Source of the DNA: JAJYTL01 sp046705265
Lineage (GTDB): Bacteria > Pseudomonadota > Alphaproteobacteria > Ferrovibrionales > Ferrovibrionaceae
Direction: 5' to 3'
NCBI GenBank assembly: GCA_046705265.1
Contig: JBJKQL010000073.1
Coordinates: forward strand, 1-27,186
DNA: 27,186 nt
The notes beneath the pieces were generated by a model. That model had not been told where the DNA came from. It searched no databases and worked only from the letters and a program-made list of their open reading frames with translations. The translations under genes and the position numbers were made by a program. Shown piece by piece: positions 13,937 through 22,213 of the stretch (its first letter is position 1; each line of letters opens with the position of its first letter).

Positions 13937-16900
13937 TTACGCCGCTTGTGTCCGCCGTCGCCGATGCAGATAGAGCGCCGGGATCAAGTTGGTGGTGAGT
14001 AGCGCGCTCCACAGAATGCCGCCCATGACGACAATGGCGAGCCCTTGTTCCGGTGCCGCACCCTGGCCCCAGCCCAGCGCCGTCGGCAGCATGCCGAGAA
14101 CCGCCGTCAGCGTCGTCAGGAGAATTGGCCGAAAGCGGACGTGCACGGCCTCGTGTACGGCCTCGTCGACGGCAAGACCCTGAGCTTCATTGCGACGTAT
14201 GCGAAATAGGAGAACGATGCCGTGATTGAGGCTCAATCCCACCAGGGAAAGGAAGGCGATCAGGCCCGTCGCGTTCAGGCCGGTACCGCTGAGAATCAAT
14301 GCAATGGCGCCGCCCGTGAATGCCAGGGGAATCTGCAGCAGCAATAAGCCCGGCGCAAGCAGCCCTTCGAATTGCAGAATCAGAATGCCGACCATGAGCG
14401 CGAAGGCGGCAATGGCGGCAACGCCGACGGCGATAGCGGTATGGACAAGCTCCGGATAGAGACCACCGAAACTGATGCGATAGCCCGCCGGCAAATGCAG
14501 GCCCCGGAGGGCCCGCTTGGCGCCGGAAATCGCGCTGCCTAAGGAACCGGTCGGCGTCGCCAGGATATCGAGCGCACGAGCGCCGTCGATATGGCGAATC
14601 TGGTTTGGCGTACTGACCAGCTTGAGCGTGGCAACCTGTCCAAGCGTCGTCCAGCCCCGCGTATGCAGAGGCAAGTCTCGAAGCTCCGGCAAGGATAGCT
14701 CAGGGGCTTGCGCCAAACGAAGATAAAGATCGAGCGGTACGTTGCCTTGTGGTATTCGCGCGATCACCTGGCCGGCGAGCAAAGGTTCAAGCTGCTTGTA
14801 AAGGCCGGCCGGACTGATCCCGTAGGCCGCTGTGATGTCTGGCTTCGGCAGCACCTGCAATTGCGTCACCGGGTAGCCGTCGTTGTTGAAGATATCGCTC
14901 AACGTCGGCACATGGTGCAGCCGGGAGACGATTTGCCTGGAGAGGGCGCGCAACTTTGCCAGATCGTCGCCGAAAACGTGGATAACGAAGGGCTGGGGCA
15001 GACCGGAAAGGCTTTCGCCGAGGCGTTCAATCGTTGGCGTATCGATCGACATCTGAACCCCGGTGGTACGGCTTTCCCTCGACAGTCGGTCGCCAATGCG
15101 GTCCAGGCTGTTCACGCCGATCCCACGCTTCAAGACAATCTGAATCTCCCCCGCATAGGCAGGCTCGGTGTAGGCAGTGTTCGCCGCCGAGCCGATGCGC
15201 GCATAGGTATGGAGGACGGCGGGGTCGGCGCGAAGCCGGCGCGTCAGAGCGTCCACCGTGGCTTCCGTCTCGGGCAAGGCCGTTCCCGGCGGGAGGGTGA
15301 AACTTTCCAGCATCACGCCCTCGTTTGGCAGCGGCAGGAAGTTGACCGAAACCAGTGCAAGCCCAGCCAAGCTTGCCAACAGCAACGCGACGCAGAACGC
15401 CAAACTGAGGCGGGGACGGCGGCTGACCAAATTGAACAGTCGCTCGTTGGCTTGGCGCAAGCGATCGAGGGCGCGGGCGCCGGCGGTCGGCCGTGCGCGT
15501 GGCTTAGCGCCGAGGAATCCAAGACCAAGCGGTATCAAGCTGAGCGAAATCAGGAGCGAAGCGAGAATCGCGAAAGCCATGGCCAACGCGAACGGGACGA
15601 AAAACAATCCGGCGAGCCCGCCCACGAAAAGAAGCGGCAGAAAAACTGCGACATTGGTGAGGCCGCCGCTCACATCAGGGCTTACGATATCCGCCATGCC
15701 GTGGCGGACGCCTTCCCACCGTTCCTCGCCCTGCTCCCAGCGATGATAGACTGCCTCCAGGACGATGATGGCCTCATCCGCAAGGAGGCCGACGACAACA
15801 GTCAGCGCGCCCAAGGTCATCAAGTCCAGACTCTCGCCAACCGCATAAAGCCCGCCGATACCAAGAAGAAGCGAAAGCGGGATGCTCAGCGCCAAAGTCC
15901 AGATGCCGCGTCCGGCGCCCAGAATCCAGAACAAGACGCCGACGGCAAGCGCCGCACCGATCAGAAGGTTGCGGCCGAGATCCGACCCGATCAGGTGCAC
16001 AAGATGACCCTGGCTATAGATACGTACCCAACGCACGCCTGGCGGCAATTGCGCGAGAGTCCGATCAAGCGTGCGTTCCACCGCCTGGGTGACGGGAAGC
16101 GTGGAAGCCTGTGGCTGCTTGAATACCGTAAGGGCGATGCTCGGCTTGCCATCCAGGTGGATGGCACTTTGGATCGGCACCGGTGCCCGCACCACCCGCG
16201 CCAGATCTTCGAGTGGGATCGGACCGGCAGGGCCTTGCACCGGGATCCGTCGTAATTCCACCGCCCTGGTCGGCAGATCGCGCGCCTCGATCAGAACATG
16301 CTGATGGCCCTGCTCAATAAAGCCGCCCGGCTTAAGCAGTACCGCCCGTCGCAGGGCCGCGACGAGCACCGTGACCGGCACGTTGTAGCGATGCAGCGCC
16401 GCGAGATTAGGTTGCACCCACAATGCCTCGTCGCCACTGCCATAAACCTCGACATGTTGCACGCCGGGAAGTGCCCTGAGCGCCGGCGCAATCGTCGATT
16501 CGATGGCCCGCTCAACCGCGACCGGCGCGACATCTGCCGGAATGCGTGTCGCGTAGTCGGCGACTTCGTTGATCGCGTTGCCCATGATTTCGGCGTAAGG
16601 ATTGGCACTCTTTGGCAGCGCGCCGCGCACGCGGTCGATGGCGCCGTTCACCGCTTGCAGATCCTGCTGCGGATTGGTGCCGCTCGCGAAACGGGCGTCG
16701 ATCTCGACCGTGCCGTTCCCCATGGTGGAACGCACATTGACCAGATTCGGAAGCGAGAGAATTTGGCCTTCGATCGGCCGTGCGATGAGCACTTCCAGCT
16801 CCTCGGCGGTGGCGCCCGCTTCGTGCGTGATCACGCTGATCTGTGGGTAGTTGAAGCGAGGCAGAACCTCGATCGGAATGTTTACGAGCGCGTAGGTGCC

Positions 16901-16981
16901 GTAGGCGATAAGCGCGCCGTAGATCAGAATCCACAGCAAGGGCCGCGTCACAAGCCGCCGGATCGCTTCCATCAGAGGCAT
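13937..16981 (-). CDS. RND-family efflux pump, HME (CzcA/CusA)-like
   Basis: The 1014-residue inner-membrane transporter has the RND duplication: TM1 near residues 12-31, two large periplasmic loops, and TM clusters around 330-500 and 860-1000. It drives proton-coupled export with the adaptor encoded just upstream. The length and overall pattern fit HME/CzcA-type pumps. TM4 reads GLLADEAIIVLE. The Asp and Glu corresponding to CzcA D408 and E415 are kept, but the position of D402 is Val. Regions aligning with the CusA methionine triad contain no methionine, so Cu(I)/Ag(I) transport is doubtful. The start is 3 bases after the adaptor stop. No outer-membrane channel gene is in the window. Confidence 0.85.
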   Translation of the reverse strand: MPLMEAIRRLVTRPLLWILIYGALIAYGTYALVNIPIEVLPRFNYPQISVITHEAGATAEELEVLIARPIEGQILSLPNLVNVRSTMGNGTVEIDARFASGTNPQQDLQAVNGAIDRVRGALPKSANPYAEIMGNAINEVADYATRIPADVAPVAVERAIESTIAPALRALPGVQHVEVYGSGDEALWVQPNLAALHRYNVPVTVLVAALRRAVLLKPGGFIEQGHQHVLIEARDLPTRAVELRRIPVQGPAGPIPLEDLARVVRAPVPIQSAIHLDGKPSIALTVFKQPQASTLPVTQAVERTLDRTLAQLPPGVRWVRIYSQGHLVHLIGSDLGRNLLIGAALAVGVLFWILGAGRGIWTLALSIPLSLLLGIGGLYAVGESLDLMTLGALTVVVGLLADEAIIVLEAVYHRWEQGEERWEGVRHGMADIVSPDVSGGLTNVAVFLPLLFVGGLAGLFFVPFALAMAFAILASLLISLSLIPLGLGFLGAKPRARPTAGARALDRLRQANERLFNLVSRRPRLSLAFCVALLLASLAGLALVSVNFLPLPNEGVMLESFTLPPGTALPETEATVDALTRRLRADPAVLHTYARIGSAANTAYTEPAYAGEIQIVLKRGIGVNSLDRIGDRLSRESRTTGVQMSIDTPTIERLGESLSGLPQPFVIHVFGDDLAKLRALSRQIVSRLHHVPTLSDIFNNDGYPVTQLQVLPKPDITAAYGISPAGLYKQLEPLLAGQVIARIPQGNVPLDLYLRLAQAPELSLPELRDLPLHTRGWTTLGQVATLKLVSTPNQIRHIDGARALDILATPTGSLGSAISGAKRALRGLHLPAGYRISFGGLYPELVHTAIAVGVAAIAAFALMVGILILQFEGLLAPGLLLLQIPLAFTGGAIALILSGTGLNATGLIAFLSLVGLSLNHGIVLLFRIRRNEAQGLAVDEAVHEAVHVRFRPILLTTLTAVLGMLPTALGWGQGAAPEQGLAIVVMGGILWSALLTTNLIPALYLHRRRRTQAA

Positions 16982-16984
16982 TGA

Positions 16985-18037
16985 TCAGTCTGGCGGTTGG
17001 TAGCGTTGCGAGACATTACGATGGAATTCAAGATAGGCGTTGGTCACGACGACTTCGGCACCCGCCTTGAGGCCGTGTTCGATCAGCGTATGATCGCCGC
17101 GGCTCGGGCCGAGTAGCACCGTCTGTCGCATATCCCCGTGCGGCGTACGCACCAGAACCCACCAAAGCCCACGGTCGAGGATGAGCGCCCGCGTTGGCAC
17201 CATGACACCGCTCTGCGGGGCCCCCCTCAGCGTTACGGTTCCCGTCTCGCCGCTGATCCAGTGTCCGCTTTTTCCCACGGGCAGCAAGCCGACGGGCAGA
17301 CCGCCATCCGGCCGCACGGCGGAGAGAACGCTGACGACCTTGACGGAAAAAGACGCAAGACCATCGGCCGGGGTAAAGGTTCCGCTCATAGCTTGATGAA
17401 TCTGGCCGGCCGTCGATCCGTAATAGACAGCCTTCAGCCACAGATGATGTTCGGGTTCAACCGTAAGCACGGTTTGCCCCGTGGCAACCCGCTCGCCATT
17501 GGCCGCGGCAAGGGCGACCACGGTGCCGCTGGCCGGCGCGCGTAGAACGGTATTGCTTCTCACCGCGTCCAGCGCGGCCGTCGCCGTGGCGAGGCGGGCC
17601 TTGGCACCTTCAACCGCAGCTTCGGCCTGAGAAACGGCCTGACGGGTCGCGAGATGCGCTGCCCGCTTCTCGCGTTCCGCGGCCAATGATTGCGCTGCCG
17701 CCTGCAGGAATGCTTCGGCGCCCACGACAGCAGCGTGACGCGCGGCCATGCGCGCGGTAACTTCCGGGCCCGTGAGACGCCCGAGCACTGCCCCGGTCCC
17801 GACCATCTGACCTGGAAGAATGTTGAGTCCCGCGACCACCCCTGGCTCGGCTGCGCGCAGCCGGGCAAGGGCGATCGGCACGACGCGGCCATAGGCGATA
17901 AGCCGAGTGCTGACCGTTTCGGCCTTGACCCTCACGGTGTCGGACTGCGCCAAGGCACTCGGGCCGAGCAGTAGCAAGGCAAGCCAAAGCGTCCAGCTCG
18001 CGCAAAAACCCAAGCTTGATCCACGGTTCCTGCACAT
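16985..18037 (-). CDS. RND efflux periplasmic adaptor (membrane fusion protein)
   Basis: This 350-residue adaptor bridges an RND pump and an outer-membrane channel. A signal or anchor segment lies at about residues 8-32 (LWLALLLLGPSALAQ). It is followed by a split lipoyl/barrel-sandwich domain, an alanine-rich helical hairpin (about 110-165, with repeated AEAAVEGAK-type heptads), the second lipoyl half (VLRAPASGTVVAL) and beta-barrel regions. ATG 18037 gives a normal signal peptide; a TTG at 18082 is the alternative. A CusR-type palindrome lies 47 bases upstream. The RND pump follows after 3 bases. The CusF-like metal-binding domain seen in some CusB proteins is absent. Confidence 0.85.
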   Translation of the reverse strand: MCRNRGSSLGFCASWTLWLALLLLGPSALAQSDTVRVKAETVSTRLIAYGRVVPIALARLRAAEPGVVAGLNILPGQMVGTGAVLGRLTGPEVTARMAARHAAVVGAEAFLQAAAQSLAAEREKRAAHLATRQAVSQAEAAVEGAKARLATATAALDAVRSNTVLRAPASGTVVALAAANGERVATGQTVLTVEPEHHLWLKAVYYGSTAGQIHQAMSGTFTPADGLASFSVKVVSVLSAVRPDGGLPVGLLPVGKSGHWISGETGTVTLRGAPQSGVMVPTRALILDRGLWWVLVRTPHGDMRQTVLLGPSRGDHTLIEHGLKAGAEVVVTNAYLEFHRNVSQRYQPPD

Positions 18038-18083
18038 GGCGCGGCAGGTTAGCAAAGCAAGCTGTCGCGGAGCTGACGCCAAG

Positions 18084-18099
18084 ATGACAAGATTGTCAT
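18084..18099. promoter_or_regulatory. CusR/CopR-type operator
   Basis: ATGACAA-GA-TTGTCAT is a perfect 7-bp palindrome with a 2-bp spacer. It matches the core of the E. coli CusR box (ATGACAANNTTGTCAT). It sits between the histidine kinase stop and the adaptor start. The response regulator of this locus is CusR-like, so it is the expected ligand. It would give the pump genes their own metal-responsive promoter. Confidence 0.75.
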
Positions 18100-18155
18100 G
18101 TATTGTCCCTCTGGTGGCAGCCGCTTTCTAGCGCCGGATGTCGCGGTACCAGGGA

Positions 18156-19613
18156 TCACGCGGGAAAGACCAAGGTCACCGTGGTCCCCCGTCCGAGGTC
18201 ACTGGCGAGCCGAACCTCGCCGCCGTGAAGCCGCATGATGGACTTCACGATCGCCAGGCCGAGGCCAGATCCCCGCGAATCCTTCCGGCTGTCTGCCCCG
18301 CGAAAGAAACGGTCAAAGACGCGCTCCCGTTCACCCGCCGCAATACCGCTGCCGGTATCCGCAATCATAACGCACACCGCCCCATCCCCCAGGGTTTCGA
18401 CGACAGCCGAAACGCGGCCACCTGGGACGCTGTGACGGATGGCATTGTCAAGGAGATTGCTCAGGGCACGGCGAAATAAATCGCGGTCCGCAACGAGTGA
18501 CGCCTCGCCCAGGCCCTCCAGGCCGACACCGGCCTCCTCGGCAGCGGGGCGGTAGAATTCAACCACCTCGCGCAAGGCCGCACCGGCATCGAAGCAATCC
18601 GTGGTGCGAGGTCCCTCGGCGCTTTCCGCCCGCGCGAGGAACAGAAGGCTGTCTATCATGCGGGCGATACGCTGGTACTCCTCAAGATTCGACGTAAGCG
18701 TCTGCTCATAGTCCACGACCGAGCGCGGGCGGGCGAGCATCACCTCGGTCTCCCCCATCAGGTTATTGATCGGCGTGCGTAACTCGTGCGCCAGATCGGC
18801 GGCGTAACCTGAAAGCCGCACGAAGGCATCTTCCAGATGTGCCAGGAGGCGGTTCAAAGCCTCGGCTAGATCGGCGAACTCGCGCGGCCAGGATGCCGGA
18901 TCGATGCGCTGGTCCAATCGGAGGGCCGTCGTCGCCGCCACCGTGCGGGCAAGGTTACCGAGCGGCTTCAATCCATAGCGCGCAAGCACCGCACCTAAAA
19001 GCGCCGACAACACTACGCCTGTTACCAACACGAAGGCGGCGATGCGGCGAAACTCGGCGAGGACACGGTCTTCATGCGAAACATCGATGGCGAGGCGGAT
19101 TATTCTCTGCGGCTGGCCTTGCACGCCCAGTCGCGCGAATGCCGCTGACAAGAGATAGGACCGGCCGCTTGCCGTTCGCACCGAACGCATATGCGGCATC
19201 ATGGCGGTGGCGGCGATAGGTACCGGAAACGCCTTCTGGTCAATGCCGGAGCGCGTCAACCCCGGCGTTTCTGTGATCACTTTCCCGTCGCGACTAAGGA
19301 TTTGCACGAAATAGCGGGCGTGACCGAGGACGCGGGTTTCCCAGTCCACCTCCTCGCGCAGAAGCGCGGAATCCCCCGGCCGCTCGGAAAGCATCGTGCG
19401 GAGCACATGAACCTTCTCGCTGAGAAAGCGGCGGTCGTCTTGCGCCAAGCTAACAACGACGGCCCAATAGAGAACAGCCGTGACGGCAGACAGGATGACA
19501 AGCGCCAAGAGAGCGTAAAGCAGGGCAAGCTTGCCGGTGATCGATGCAGGCCACCGCCAGCTGAATCGCAACAGGCCTCCGGATCCGCGCCGCTCAGCGC
19601 TGCTCGAGGACAT
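18156..19613 (-). CDS. CusS-like heavy-metal sensor histidine kinase
   Basis: The 485-residue membrane kinase has TM1 at about 27-55, a periplasmic sensor of about 135 residues and TM2 at about 191-212. It then has a HAMP linker (about 212-265), the H-box with H276 (DLAHELRTPINN), the N-box (N386, N390) and ATP-lid motifs DTGSG (419-423) and GSGLGLA (448-454). All catalytic motifs are intact. The architecture fits CusS/IrlS sensors. ATG 19613 lies within the last codons of the response regulator gene (20-base overlap); GTG 19625 is possible. The periplasmic domain has histidines and methionines but no obvious metal motif, so the inducing metal is unknown. Confidence 0.88.
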   Translation of the reverse strand: MSSSSAERRGSGGLLRFSWRWPASITGKLALLYALLALVILSAVTAVLYWAVVVSLAQDDRRFLSEKVHVLRTMLSERPGDSALLREEVDWETRVLGHARYFVQILSRDGKVITETPGLTRSGIDQKAFPVPIAATAMMPHMRSVRTASGRSYLLSAAFARLGVQGQPQRIIRLAIDVSHEDRVLAEFRRIAAFVLVTGVVLSALLGAVLARYGLKPLGNLARTVAATTALRLDQRIDPASWPREFADLAEALNRLLAHLEDAFVRLSGYAADLAHELRTPINNLMGETEVMLARPRSVVDYEQTLTSNLEEYQRIARMIDSLLFLARAESAEGPRTTDCFDAGAALREVVEFYRPAAEEAGVGLEGLGEASLVADRDLFRRALSNLLDNAIRHSVPGGRVSAVVETLGDGAVCVMIADTGSGIAAGERERVFDRFFRGADSRKDSRGSGLGLAIVKSIMRLHGGEVRLASDLGRGTTVTLVFPA

Positions 19614-20265
19614 AGCCCGAGCCACGCACGGTATGAATCAAGGCGCGTTCGAACGGCGAATCCACCTTCCTCCTGAGCCGCCGCACGGCTACTTCCACAA
19701 CATTACTGTCGCCGTCGAAGTTCATGTCCCACACTTTCTCGGCGATCAGGGTGCGTGATACGACCTCGCCGGAATGACGCATCAGAAGCCATAGGAGCGC
19801 GAATTCCTTGGCGGTGAGATCAATGCGCTGACCCTGCCGCGAGGCGCGGCGCGCGAGGGTATCCAAGGCCAGATCGCCGACCTCGATCACCGTTGCCGTC
19901 TGCGACTGTGTCCGACGGAGCGCCACCCGGATGCGTGCCACCAATTCGGAAAATGCGAAGGGCTTGATCAGATAATCGTCGGCGCCCGCCTCGAGGCCTT
20001 TGACGCGGTCGGTCACCGCATCGCGCGCCGTCAGAATCAGCACCGGTGTCTTTCGGCGCGCCACGCGCAATTCCTTAAGGATGCTCCAGCCGTCCAACCG
20101 TGGCAGCATGAGATCGAGCACGATGAGATCGTGCGCGCCGGCAAGCGCCATGTGCAGCCCATCCAGCCCGTCGCTCGCCACGTCGACGGTAAAGCCGTTT
20201 TCGCGCAATCCCTTGCTGAGATAAGCGGCGGTCTTGGTCTCGTCTTCGACGATCAGGAGATGCAT
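19594..20265 (-). CDS. CusR-like OmpR/PhoB-family response regulator
   Basis: The 223-residue regulator has a receiver domain with phospho-acceptor D51 (VLDLMLPRLDG), acidic pair E7/D8 and K101 (KPFAF). A winged-helix DNA-binding domain follows. The recognition region VWDMNFDGDSNVVEVAVRRL is close to that of CusR/CopR/IrlR heavy-metal regulators. ATG 20265 begins the canonical MHLLIVEDE. The ribosome-binding site is poor and the upstream open frame to 20346 lacks homology. It should control the CusR-type site at 18084-18099. The 137 bases upstream, toward the TauE-like gene, contain no further gene. Confidence 0.9.
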   Translation of the reverse strand: MHLLIVEDETKTAAYLSKGLRENGFTVDVASDGLDGLHMALAGAHDLIVLDLMLPRLDGWSILKELRVARRKTPVLILTARDAVTDRVKGLEAGADDYLIKPFAFSELVARIRVALRRTQSQTATVIEVGDLALDTLARRASRQGQRIDLTAKEFALLWLLMRHSGEVVSRTLIAEKVWDMNFDGDSNVVEVAVRRLRRKVDSPFERALIHTVRGSGYVLEQR

Positions 20266-20402
20266 AACCAGCGTCAATAAGTTGATTGCCCGCGGGTCAC
20301 GAGTCTGCAGGGGGATGCCCGCTGCGCTCGGCCACCCGCCCTGCATACACCGAATGGCAGGTAATACCTAGCGCTCGATAATGCGATGCTCGCCCAGCGA
20401 GA

Positions 20403-21125
20403 TCAGCCCTTGAACAGTAGGAGAAGACCGTTACCGAGCAGCATGAGACCGATGGCCAGCTCGAAGTTGCGCTGGCTAAGACGGGCATGGATGCGATGGC
20501 CAAGGAAAAGGCCGACGGCCATTACTGGAAGCGCGCCAAGGATCAACCATAAACTGGTCCAGGTATAGAGACCCGAGAACAGGTAACCGACTATGCGGAA
20601 CGGCGTCTCGAGCAACAAGAGGGTCGAGACCGTGGCGCGGAACGCCCCCTTGTCGAATCGTCGGGTGCTGAAATAGATGACAAAGATTGGCCCGCCGGTC
20701 GAGAAAAGCGTGTCAATCGCGCCGCCGACCACGCCGAAAGGTGCCGCGAAGCCACGGGGAAGTTGGCGCAAACGCAAGCCGGAAAGCGTATAGAGCGCAT
20801 AAACCAGGATGAAGCCGCCAAGTAACCGGCTTAGGACCGTTGCGTTCAAGACATGGAACAGATAAAGCGCTCCAACAACGCCTATAAGGTTTCCCGGAAG
20901 CATCGGAGCGAGCTCGCGCCAGAGCGTTTTCCGGTAGTCCATGACGCCGAGGCTGAACGAGGCGACATAGTTCAGTGCGGCCATTATCGGAACAATGACC
21001 GACAACGGCCAAGCGAGAGCAAGCATGGGAATAGCGACGATGCCGGAGCCGAAGCCGGTCATGCCGCGGAGCATAAAGGCCGCGAGAAGAACGGCCGTTG
21101 CAGCAAAGAGATGCATGATGCTCAT
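20403..21125 (-). CDS. TauE/SafE-family permease
   Basis: The 240-residue hydrophobic protein has several predicted membrane helices and the family's duplicated motifs: RGMTGFGSGIVAIPML near the N-terminus and GGAIDTLFSTGGPIF in the middle. Members are proposed to export sulfite, sulfoacetate or related organic anions across the inner membrane. The start at 21125 (MSIMHLF) has a weak ribosome-binding site; ATG 21116 is an alternative. It lies 68 bases after the Ldh2-family gene on the same strand, so it may be the last gene of that cluster. TauE neighbours in sulfonate pathways make that link attractive, but the family is broad. Confidence 0.8.
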   Translation of the reverse strand: MSIMHLFAATAVLLAAFMLRGMTGFGSGIVAIPMLALAWPLSVIVPIMAALNYVASFSLGVMDYRKTLWRELAPMLPGNLIGVVGALYLFHVLNATVLSRLLGGFILVYALYTLSGLRLRQLPRGFAAPFGVVGGAIDTLFSTGGPIFVIYFSTRRFDKGAFRATVSTLLLLETPFRIVGYLFSGLYTWTSLWLILGALPVMAVGLFLGHRIHARLSQRNFELAIGLMLLGNGLLLLFKG

Positions 21126-21193
21126 CGGGATGAGAACGGCGGTTGATCAGGCAAAGAACAGGAAAGAAGATTTTCCGAGCAACGATCAAGAAC

Positions 21194-22213
21194 TCAGGAG
21201 ACCCGCGTCGAGCGTGCCACAAGATCACGGTAGAGTTCCGCCGGGATGGCAATGCCCTCTCGCGCCGCTCGCGCTCGTGCCGCGAGCCGCCGCGCACCGG
21301 GAAGCCGAGTATTTGGTTCTGCCGCGATCGCCGAAAGCAACAGGTCCAGCCGAGACGCGAAACTCTCGCCCGCGAAGTGCGCCGGATCGAACAGCAGCAG
21401 AAACTGGCCGACGCCGGGCGGCGGCCCATCGGCGGTAAAAAAGGACGACGCCTCGAAGGCAAAATTCGCCCCGGCCAACGCCATCAGAATTTCCACCATA
21501 AGGGCCAAGGCGGCGCCCTTGGCCTCGCCGGCCGGCAATAGGGTCCCGGCGAGCGCAGCCTTGGCATCGGTCGCGGGCCGGCCGTCGCGATCGAGCGCCC
21601 AACCCTCGGGAATTGTCTCGCCTGCTTTGGCTCTCATCATAATCTTGCCACGGGCAACCTTGGAGAGCGACAGATCGATCACGAGCGGCGGCGACGCGCG
21701 GCGGGGACAGGCAAAAGCGAGTGGATCGGTGCCAAAGAGCGCCCGCCGGCCGCCCCACGGCGCCATCGCGGCTGGCGTATTGCCAAGCACAAGCGCGGCC
21801 AAGCCGCGTTCGGCTGCCTGCTCCACCAGATGCCCCGCAACGCCAAAATGATGCGAGCGACGGACGGCGACCGCGACGACCCCCATCTCGCTCACCCTTG
21901 CCACGCCTTTTTCAAGACCGAGCGCCAAGGCGGGATAAGCAAAGCCGTGTTTCGCATCTACCCGCAGCACGGCCGGTGCCGAAAAATTCGCATCCGGTAC
22001 GGCTTGGCCATTCACTTTGCCGCTTGCAGCCTGATCGGCGTAAGCCGGGAGCCGGGCGGCACCGTGAGAAGGAATACCATCCGCCTCGGCCGCGACCAGC
22101 GCCGCGGCAACGCTTCTGGCGTTCGCAGGCGAAGTTCTCGCCGCCGTGAGTACGTGAACGGCGAGCGCTTCTAGGTCAGCGAGACTGAGGCAAATCGGCG
22201 ATGAATCATTCAT
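21194..22213 (-). CDS. Ldh2/malate dehydrogenase-family NAD(P)-dependent 2-hydroxyacid dehydrogenase
   Basis: The 339-residue enzyme belongs to the Ldh2 family (malate, L-sulfolactate, ureidoglycolate and 2,3-diketogulonate oxidoreductases). Characteristic motifs are DGIPSHGAARLPAY near residue 45, RRSHHFGVAGH near 120, FGTDPLAFACP and AKGAALALMVEIL. The usual PxGGxKG sequence reads PAGEAKG. It interconverts a 2-hydroxyacid and 2-ketoacid with NAD(P). ATG 22213 overlaps the flavoprotein stop as ATGA. In this order it would oxidise the hydroxyacid formed by the fumarase; malate or a substituted malate is the simplest guess, and sulfolactate-like substrates are an alternative. Confidence 0.85.
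   Translation of the reverse strand: MNDSSPICLSLADLEALAVHVLTAARTSPANARSVAAALVAAEADGIPSHGAARLPAYADQAASGKVNGQAVPDANFSAPAVLRVDAKHGFAYPALALGLEKGVARVSEMGVVAVAVRRSHHFGVAGHLVEQAAERGLAALVLGNTPAAMAPWGGRRALFGTDPLAFACPRRASPPLVIDLSLSKVARGKIMMRAKAGETIPEGWALDRDGRPATDAKAALAGTLLPAGEAKGAALALMVEILMALAGANFAFEASSFFTADGPPPGVGQFLLLFDPAHFAGESFASRLDLLLSAIAAEPNTRLPGARRLAARARAAREGIAIPAELYRDLVARSTRVS

Noticed and set aside
13377..13973. Plus-strand frame after the Rossmann/DUF2520 gene
   Set aside because: It overlaps the minus-strand 101-residue gene, which has a good ribosome-binding site, and its translation shows no domain.
14708..16255. 515-codon plus-strand frame opposite the RND pump
   Set aside because: Low-complexity, charged translation with no domain, fully inside a convincing RND gene on the other strand.
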